Shown in pieces: positions 56,906 to 64,000 of a stretch of DNA of 64,000 bases. Made by a program: the position numbers and the translations under genes. The notes below the pieces were generated by a model that was not told where the DNA came from, searched no databases, and saw only the letters and a program-made list of their open reading frames with translations. Position 1 is the stretch's first letter. Each line of letters opens with the position of its first letter. The DNA is from Torreya grandis (Eukaryota > Streptophyta > Pinopsida > Cupressales > Taxaceae): contig JARHVA010005354.1 of the NCBI GenBank assembly GCA_037957365.1, positions 350,001-414,000 of the forward strand, written 5' to 3'.

Positions 56906-56925
56906 TGGCATGCTCGATGGGACCC
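56906..56925 (+). other. Primer-binding-site-like sequence of gypsy-D
   Basis: TGGCATGCTCGATGGGACCC begins with the obligatory TGG and resembles the GGCACGCCCGGTGGGAC-type primer sites I associate with other Tat-like plant elements. It lies 3 bp after a CA-ending LTR-like sequence and about 1.5 kb before the gag domain. The priming tRNA is not assigned. Confidence 0.6.
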
Positions 56926-57249
56926 TTGTGTCTTTACTTGGGTTCTTATTTGTTTGCATTCTCTCTCTATTCTATACTCATTAACAAAATCAAAAGTTTA
57001 TTTTGGGCTTAAAATTAAGTGCATACATTGAATGCTTGAAATTTTAGTTCACATAACTTAAAAATGAAACCAATCTATCGTAACTTCACTCTTTGTTTCA
57101 CACACTCAACCAAACCACTCTCACTAATTAAAAATCAAACAAACTTGAGTTAAGGCCCAACTAAGATTTCATCACCTAGCAGTAACCCTACCCTTTCCTA
57201 ATGATCTTACTTGGAGGTCACTACCAAGGGGAGAACTAACTCAGCTCTC

Positions 57250-57400
57250 TAGTTGAGTATAATCTCTATATATCAATATATATTGGCTAAGCTCCTGATA
57301 CCATTATCACTATGGTGTGCGAAGTGAGGGGGTAGGCCCCAATACCAAGCCACATATTGATTCCAATATATATTCCTTTTGAGTTCCTAAACACAACCTG
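57250..57400 (+). other. Structured leader segment of gypsy-D
   Basis: AATATATATTGG (about 57,278) pairs with CCAATATATATT (about 57,362) around an ~70-base G+C-richer loop that contains GTGCGAAGTGAGGGGGTAGG. A stem-loop in the leader could be a packaging or dimerisation signal, as in other retroelements. That role is inference only. Confidence 0.35.
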
Positions 57401-57643
57401 AAACCAACCTTAGACTACCTTTTTAGTACCCACTCTATAAACCATTTTCAATCACACACCTTCTTAAGGCATAAAACAAAAGTGAGATTAATTAAAGCTT
57501 TATTTCTTAACGTATCTTTTAGAGTGTGATTTTATTCATTTGATCATTTTATTTTCTTCTCTTTGTTTAAGTAGTAATTTTGTTTGTGATTTCTATCTCC
57601 CCTCTCTCATATGGTTCTCACTCACCAACAATGAAGAGACCTT

Positions 57644-59157
57644 GTGGAGAAAAACCCATCATCAAGCCAACCTAATTCTTCTACCTCTTCATCCATGGAC
57701 TATGTTTCCAAGCCAATATACTCTCCTCACCCCTTAGGAAGTCTTACTTTCCCTCGGGAGGTTACTCAAGGAGATGTGAATTTTACTTCTTTCCTAGATA
57801 ATAATCCCATAACCTTGAAACATTATCTCACAACCACGTCAACCATTAACTACCCAAGCCTCCTCATCAGCTAAAAACACCTTTGAGACTATCATAAAAG
57901 ACCAACCTAAACTACCACTGCCCTTATACCTTCTACTCCAAATAACCACTCCTCCATAATAGGAGTGCCTACCTCTAACACTACCAACATTCCTTTAGCC
58001 ACCTCAAATACATCAACCCCTACTTTGCTTCAAAGCCTTTTGGTGTCCATACCCTTTACCCTACCACCTATTAGTACAAGGGTCACCACCCTTCCATTTG
58101 TCACCAACCCAAATACCACTTCTATCTAATAAGCACCCCTTGGACCATCCTTTGGATACATCCCTAACCTAAAATGGAATGTACCCACTACTCGACCACC
58201 TACAATAACCTACCCTTATGTATCTTCCACATAGCCAATGACATACACTTATCAATATATCGCAGCCTCCTAACCTTCCACCCACTATCAACATGTCTCC
58301 CAACCACCACAACAATATGCATCTTATAACCCTTCAAGTGCACAACCCCAAGCAAACCTAATAAAAAATCTTATGGATAAGATGACCACATTAGAGTTAT
58401 ATATTTTAGGTTTTGATAACATCTTGTTGTATGACAAAATCTATAATGAGCCCATCCATCCATCTATACCTATCAAGACATATTTTCCCTAATGGGAACT
58501 TCCCAAGTTCTCTAAATTTCAAAGTAAGGAGGATCACAAAAAACATCTTAGGGAATTTAGACATGATTTCTATCTCATCACCTATGATGATGCACTTATT
58601 CTCCACACCTCTCCAATGTCCCTAGTTAGTCTGGCATTGGATTGGTATAGTGCCATACCTAAGAACTCCATTTTGTATTTCACGTACCTATCTCAAAACT
58701 TCGTGGACCACTTTTCCATAAATATCTCCAATAAAGTTTCTATCAATGACCTCTATCCTATCTAGTAGTTTGAGGATGAATCCATTGCTAGTTTTTTGGC
58801 TTGTTAGAGGAGCTTGACTAACCAAATCTCCTTTTCCTTACCTCAACCTAAAATTAGAAATCTCTTTTCTTAGGCATGTGCCAAGCATATCTCCTCTACA
58901 CTACATGTCTAAAGATTGCAAACCTTTGATGAAATTTTTACCATGGCACATAAGTTAGATAATAGAGCCATTGACAAGGGAAAGCTAAAGCTCAAAAATA
59001 AGAATTTAACCTATAAAACCAATGAGACTTCTTCCTCCAAGTCAAGCAACCAGTCTAATACCAATACCAAGAGCAAAGGAAACACAAATGTAGTTATCTT
59101 AAAAGTTGCTCCTCTACCTTCTGTCAACCAATCTGATTCCTCTATTTTCTCAAATTA
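57644..59157 (+). pseudogene. Gypsy-D gag
   Basis: The 76-codon frame 57,644-57,874 is Ser/Pro-rich and may be the N-terminus, but has no diagnostic motif. From 58,490 the gag domain is clear: WELPKFSKFQSKEDHKKHLR, FRHDFYLITYDDALILHTSP, then SLALDWYSAIPKNSI, and a NFVDHFSINISNKVSINDLY block near 58,698-58,757. The segment 58,916-59,158 is open (MQTFDEIFTMAHKLDNRAID) and ends Lys/Ser/Asn-rich. Four stops lie between 57,875 and 58,915. Gag would form the particle. Confidence 0.8.
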
Positions 59158-59329
59158 AAACATGAGGAGCCAAACCCAGAATGACCAAAATCAATTCACC
59201 CGACTTGGATAATCCTATGCTTCTGTCTTGAAAAAGTTATTAAAAGAAAACATCATTCAAATTCCTCCTATCAAACCTCCTTAAAAGCTTTATGCCTCTC
59301 ATCTTGTACCTAGTTGGTTCAATGAGAAT

Positions 59330-59520
59330 GATCTATGTGACTTTCATTATGTTATAGGACATGACACTAGTAGGTGCAATACCTTCAAGAGCCTTATCCA
59401 ATCCCTCATTGACAAGGGGGCAATTATATTGGATAACCATAGTGCACCATCAAACCAGTCCCTTGATATATTTAGGCAACCCTTCCCAAACCATGCTTCT
59501 ACCAAAAATGAGAGTTAAAA
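59330..59520 (+). pseudogene. Gypsy-D zinc-knuckle-like motif, first copy
   Basis: Reading DLCDFHYVIGHDTSRCNTFK then SLIQSLIDKGAIIL gives a CX2HX4HX4C motif followed by the LIxxLIDxG helix. The motif is intact. It differs from the retroviral CX2CX4HX4C in having His at the second position, as in other Tat gags. It follows the gag domain after a short linker with two stops. Confidence 0.75.
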
Positions 59521-60780
59521 CATCAAATGCTCTCATGATACCCATACAGTTAACATGGTTCTTGACATAGTCATTGCTAAAGATCTTATTGACCAACCTA
59601 TTTTTCCCTTACCCTCTCCACTTATTGAGGTATTAAAATTACCTTCGCCCCATTCAAAAACCCAAATTGTGTAAAAACCATCCTCTCCCCCTCCACTTAT
59701 TAAGGTAATGAAGCCACTAGCCTCCCTTTTAACTGATATACTGAAATAACCAACCATCATCGGATCACCTTCACCTTTAACTACTGAGAAAACCACTCCC
59801 CCTTCAAAAATCAATCCTGAGGAGGAAACCCCCATGTCTAATCCTACCATATATGAGACACCTATCTCAACCTCACATCCTTTGATTAAGGAAGAGGATG
59901 AGGTTACCATACCTATGTCTCCACATGGGGGCTTATCTTTTAGGTCTACTATTTAGGGAATTAAACCAACCTACAAGCCATTCTCTAGGCAAGTGTAAAA
60001 ATTGGAATTTATCTCTAACCCAAACATAGATCATGCCACCTTATGGTAGTAATTAGGGTTACCTTATATCACCAAGTAATAAACTCCAATCCATAACTTT
60101 AGTATACCAACCCATTACTTTTTCCATCTGAGTTTCTACCATATAAATTACTTTTACCAATATAATAATTCCTCAACTATCTAAGACACTTAGACCCCAA
60201 GAAATTATGTCAACTTATTATACCAAACCAATCAAAAACCTTGGTATCTTCCCTACATAAAGCCTTAGTCACCCTTTGGTGAAGGTAGACCTAACCTCTT
60301 CAAACCCAACCACCAAACACTAGATCGAAGAAACCAAAGAGGTCAAGCCAAAAAAAGTCTATAAGGCTTAAATTTCACCTCCCGCAACCTTACCCTCCAT
60401 TATGGGGCCTCATGCCTCTACCTTGAGTAGGAAGCTAATTGCCTCTACCAAAACCCCACCACCCCTTTTGGTTATAACTTCACTGTTTCTCTTTGATGCA
60501 CCTCTTTTCACCATGACAATAATAAATAAGATACCTAATTTATAATATTCCACCTCTAGCTCATCAACCTCATTTCCTAAATATAAGCCATCAACCAAGC
60601 ATACCACTCTACCCAAAACACCTACCACCAAACCTAGTTCCAAACAAACTCCTAATTTAACCACCAAATCAAAAACTGCTAAACCTTTCCATCTCTATGA
60701 GAATCTTACTCAATCATTTTCCATAAGTTATTTTAAACTTATTGTTTATCCTTACCTCCCATCAGACCCTTTGACCCTTT
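59521..60780 (+). pseudogene. Gypsy-D Pro/Ser/Thr-rich linker
   Basis: A long low-complexity coding remnant rich in Pro, Ser, Thr and Lys. An internal repeat SPPLIEVLKLPSP / SPPPLIKVMKPL occurs about 80 bp apart (59,610 and 59,690). Open frames on the opposite strand (59,533-59,910; 60,410-60,667) are mirror images of this biased composition and are not genes. Confidence 0.6.
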
Positions 60781-60799
60781 TCCTCCAAAGCCCATCTAG

Positions 60800-60920
60800 T
60801 ACAATGAACACCATGTGTGTTCTTATCATAAAACACCTAAACATGATACAGATAATTGTAAGGCTTTCGAGACCATTATCCATTGGCTTTATGATGAGGA
60901 TGATTTATTAGCATAAAAAC
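60800..60920 (+). pseudogene. Gypsy-D zinc-knuckle-like motif, second copy
   Basis: HHVCSYHKTPKHDTDNCKAF then ETIIHWLYDEDDLL repeats the pattern CX2HX4HX4C plus a following helix, about 1.45 kb after the first copy. All four metal ligands are intact. Its position just before the protease suggests that gag-pro here carries two knuckles. Confidence 0.7.
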
Positions 60921-61429
60921 CTCCTATGAACCCCATACCAATCCAACCAATAACCATACCTACCCAATGCTCACCTACTCTTCCACTCTCACCTAAGAGT
61001 AAAGATGAGTATAAACAATCTACCACTTCGACTTCTTCTATCCATTCTATCAACATGGTCACAAGATCATAGTATAAGGATAAAGGGAAGGATAAGGTTT
61101 CCATTCCTTATATTTACCCCTCTTCGAACTCCCAATGAAACCACATCCAACTATCTCCATCTTCAACCAGACCCAAGGTGTCTATTTTAGGTGCCTCCCA
61201 ATCTAACCCTTTAGAATTTATTTGAAGAGTTATCCTCAAGCAACTTCATTATACCCCAGTGAAAATGAGCTTGTATGAGTTGATCTCTACCTCTCCCCAT
61301 CACCACCAAGAACAAATAGATGATTTATAATCCATTGAGGCCCAACCTAAGAACCCCCAGCCTATAGCAACCTTTGTTGGTGCCCTTCAAATTTCCAACC
61401 TTGTTACCTTTAAGGATTTAGAAATATGT

Positions 61430-61700
61430 TTCATCCACCCTGAGGACCTATATCCCTAACTCTTTATTACTACTTACATTAACCAAACCTACATCAAACA
61501 TGTATTGATTGATGGGGGATCTAGCATTAACATCATCTCCTCTCATACCTACAACCAACTCAACTTACTAGAAAATATCACGTTTGAATCCTTAATTGTC
61601 CTTCACTCTTTGAATGATACCATGGCCACTACCTTGGGTACTAGCTTATTTCATATCCGTGTAGGAGCTCACATGCTCCTTAAATTTTTTTATGTTTTAT
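61430..61700 (+). pseudogene. Gypsy-D aspartic protease
   Basis: INQTYIKHVLIDGGSSINII (from about 61,477) contains the active-site IDGGSS, with the catalytic Asp at 61,511-61,513. It is followed in an open stretch (61,505-61,702) by SSHTYNQLNLL, then SLNDTMATTLGTSLFHIRVG, the flap and second beta-sheet of the retropepsin fold. A stop after FYVL lies where the domain normally continues to the ILLGRPW block. It would process the polyprotein. Confidence 0.8.
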
Positions 61701-61702
61701 AA

Positions 61703-63060
61703 GGTGAATTATAATACAAATTTTTATTGGAATGACCTTGGATTTGCTCTATGGATTGCATTCCCTCTTCCCTCCACCATTGCATTAAGTTTAAGCATGA
61801 AATCTAGGTCATCACCATCCAAGCTAACCCAAGTCATTTCTCAACATGAAATATGACCTATCACCCTAATGATGCCCTCATATCCCCATAAAACATACCC
61901 TCAACTTCTAAAACTTAACTGTCAACCACCAAAGTGGATATCATATCCCCTTCTACCAATGAAGTGTCAACTAACTCATCTATCCCCTCTAATCAGATCC
62001 CTATCATAGATATTTGGGAGTCAATATTATAATACCTTAATTTTGGGGAGTATCACCTTTTAACCCTTAACACTTTCCCTACTCATGAGTATAGGCACTC
62101 AATAACCAATTGGGATATGACCCTAATGTCAGAAATATCATTCTTTTTAGACCTCCCCACTATTAGACCTACTTTATCTATGGGGGACTTGACAAATCCC
62201 TTAGTGCTTATACCACCTCTCTTCTACCTCAAACATTCATAATCAATTTATCTTACCTAGATAAATGAAACTTCACCAAGACATACCTTCATTGGTGTGC
62301 TTGGAAAGGCTTCCATCTTGGGTGATATGAGCATCGCCCACATAAATTAGTCACCATTAAAACCAAGAAGTCACACAAGAAGCACATACTTGGTTTCATC
62401 TTACCTAATAAGAAGAAATACAAACAATCCACTACTACCATTGTTGAAGGAGATGACACTTCCTCATCGACCTCACCTCCACTTGCATATGAGGATGATG
62501 ACATCATCCCACCTAGCTTTTTTTTTCATCAACATGAGCAACTTTGGACCCCTAAGTTATCAGAAGGAAGGGGTGGCTATAACCATCCCTTTAACCCACC
62601 CTAAAATGATAGGAGAAGACTCTCTTATCATTAACACTTTTTAGTGCCAAGATGATGATTCTATTCTCACATACTTTGGTGTAATGGTTTCTTTAATCCA
62701 CAAATCCATTCCTCCTGAACCTTCGACCATGTTGAGTGAATTCACCATAGATATCAACTTGGGTACTCTAGATAACCTCTACATTGTCAAAATTGGCTAA
62801 TCATTGAATTCTAAGAAACTTTAGGACTTCCCCTCTTTCCTTCAAGTCTACATCATAGCCTTTTCTTGGTCTTATAACGACATGCCTGATATTGACCCTA
62901 TTATTGCTACCCATAACATAGTCACTCACTATGATTCCAAACTTGTCAAAAACAAGTTATAATGTATGAATCCCCATATATCCCTTCATCAAATAAAATC
63001 TTTAACATCTTGTATCTATCAACTTTATACAACCCATTTAATACCCCCAATGGGTCTCAA
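61703..63060 (+). pseudogene. Gypsy-D protease to reverse-transcriptase linker
   Basis: A weakly readable remnant. Around 61,795 the HHCIKFKHEI phrase is the usual tail of the protease region. From 62,340 a stretch with IKTKKSHKKHILGFILPNKK then EDDDIIPPS is family-typical linker. LNLGTLDNLYIVKIG-like blocks near 62,755-62,800 resemble the lead-in before reverse transcriptase. Multiple stops. Confidence 0.55.
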
Positions 63061-63850
63061 ATGTTGTACCCATCAACAAAACCATAGGGGGACTATGCAT
63101 TTTTGTGGACTTTTATGACCTCAACCTTTCTTTCCCTAAATATTATTTCCCTCTATGAAGCATCGACCAACTTGTTGATCTTATAACTAGCCATGAGATA
63201 TTATCTCTTATGAATATGTTCTTGAGTTACTCAGATCTTAATCATTTTTGAAGATCAACATAAAACTACCTTTACCACCCCATGGGGAACCTTTTGCTAT
63301 AGAGTCATGCCTTTTAAACTAAAGAATATTGGTACAACCTACCAATGTGTAATGACCTATATCTTCCATGACCTCATCCATAAGATTATCAAGGAATATG
63401 TGGATGACCTTCTCAAAAAATCCAATCTTTGAAAGGGTCACTTGGCCATTCTTAAGGTCATCTTTGAACACCTTACCCATTACAATGTTTGCCTAAACCA
63501 TAATAAGTGAATTTTTGGGGTATTATCAATAAATATGATTAGTTTTATTATTTCCCTTTACAACATCAAAGTTGATCCCACTAAGATCAAGTCCTTCCTT
63601 GATATGATTCCTCTAGCCAACCTTAAGGAGCTTCATAGCTCGTAGGAAAAGCTGCAATCCATTCATCATTTTATTTCCCAAATTTTAGATTAGTGTTAAC
63701 CATTTCACCACATCCTGAAGAAGGTTGTGTCTTTCAAGTGGAATATCAACTATCAAAAAGCCTTTAATTCAGTCAAAAATTACCTTTTGTCACCATATAT
63801 CCTCACCCCTTACAAGGATGACTAACCTTTCTACTTATATATCTTTACCA
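63061..63850 (+). pseudogene. Gypsy-D reverse transcriptase (partial)
   Basis: Spread over several phases: GGLCIFVDFYDLNLSFPKYY (about 63,087-63,148), an IDQLVDLITSHEILSLMNMF block, a TTPWGTFCYRVMPF-like block near 63,270-63,318, and YIFHDLIHKIIKEYVDDLLK (63,357-63,416) with the catalytic YVDD intact at 63,396-63,407. The connection region runs on to about 63,850 (KVDPTKIKSFLDM near 63,570). At least three frameshifts. RNase H follows beyond recognition or past the window. Confidence 0.8.
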
Positions 63851-64000
63851 TCGACCATTCCTTAGAATAAATGATAGATCACTAAGACAAACAACATAGA
63901 GAGTAAGTCATATACTACATTAGTTTCAATATTTTAGAATACAAGACTTAGTATACCCATACCAAGAAACTTTTCTTAACCTTAATCTTCTTGGCTACCG

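Larger units (their letters stand above)
56906..64000 (+). mobile_element. Gypsy-D internal region: degraded Tat-like element, cut by window end
   Basis: Plus-strand order: primer site, gag (57.6-59.2 kb), first knuckle (59.3), Pro/Thr-rich linker, second knuckle (60.8), protease (61.5), long linker, reverse transcriptase (63.1 kb onward). The motifs are those of Tat-lineage gypsy elements. RNase H, integrase and 3' LTR would lie beyond 64,000. Stops are frequent. Confidence 0.8.

Noticed and set aside
59533..60667. Minus-strand open frames of 85-125 codons opposite gypsy-D
   Set aside because: Gly/Val/Glu-rich mirror images of the Pro/Thr-rich linker on the plus strand; the plus strand carries the recognisable polyprotein.
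1..64000. Host genes, tRNA/rRNA genes, CRISPR arrays, prokaryotic operons or plant virus insertions
   Set aside because: No cloverleaf, rRNA, spaced-repeat array or non-retroelement protein domain was recognised; every protein hit fits Ty1/copia or Ty3/gypsy gag-pol.

Overview
The window is nuclear DNA from a plant with a large, repeat-filled genome. It is roughly 70% A+T by eye and consists almost wholly of decayed long-terminal-repeat (LTR) retrotransposons nested in one another. The mix of Ty1/copia and Tat-like Ty3/gypsy elements, their deep decay and the absence of host genes would suit a gymnosperm such as a conifer, but the sequence alone does not prove this. I found no intact host gene, rRNA, tRNA, CRISPR array or prokaryotic feature. 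Every recognisable protein segment is gag or pol of a retroelement, and all are broken by stops or frameshifts.

Layout. 1-7.7 kb: AT-rich non-coding DNA with small duplications. 7.75-10.84 kb: a large imperfect inverted repeat with arms of about 1.1 kb. 10.8-13.3 kb: non-coding. 13.3-15.6 kb: minus-strand Ty3/gypsy pol remnant (integrase, extra RNase H, end of reverse transcriptase). 15.6-22.2 kb: an old plus-strand Ty1/copia element ('copia-1') whose 5' LTR is itself interrupted by a 1.3-kb repeat. 22.2-22.9 kb: minus-strand gypsy reverse transcriptase. 23.1-24.1 kb: an inverted copy of the repeat that sits in the copia-1 LTR. 26.5-27.1 kb and 28.2-29.2 kb: two minus-strand gypsy protease-region fragments.

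29,228-44,516: a complete but dead plus-strand Ty3/gypsy element ('gypsy-A') with both LTRs, a primer-binding site, gag, protease, an extra RNase H placed before reverse transcriptase, reverse transcriptase with RNase H, integrase, and a hairpin-rich minisatellite before the 3' LTR. Its gag is split by a complete Ty1/copia element ('copia-2', 30,739-37,325). Copia-2 has a perfect 5-bp target duplication (GATAT) and LTRs that start TA and end TA. Its LTRs differ by about 6% by hand count, against about 11% for the host element, which fits the nesting order.

45.9-53 kb (probably to 55 kb): a minus-strand Tat-like gypsy element ('gypsy-C') with integrase, extra RNase H after reverse transcriptase, reverse transcriptase, protease and gag, preceded by a tract almost free of cytosine on the plus strand (53.15-55.08 kb). 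55.1-64 kb: a plus-strand Tat-like gypsy element ('gypsy-D') with a probable LTR end and primer-binding site near 56.9 kb, gag with two zinc-knuckle-like motifs, protease and reverse transcriptase; it runs off the window.

In life these elements would be transcribed from their LTRs. Gag forms the particle, protease matures it, reverse transcriptase and RNase H copy the RNA, and integrase inserts the DNA. Here none could act autonomously. Most in-frame stops in copia-2 are TAG where the family carries glutamine, as expected from decay of methylated CAG sites. No clearly undescribed system was found. The best leads are the different positions of the extra RNase H in gypsy-A and gypsy-C, the hairpin minisatellite in gypsy-A, the large inverted repeat at 7.75-10.84 kb, and the unusual arrangement around copia-1.
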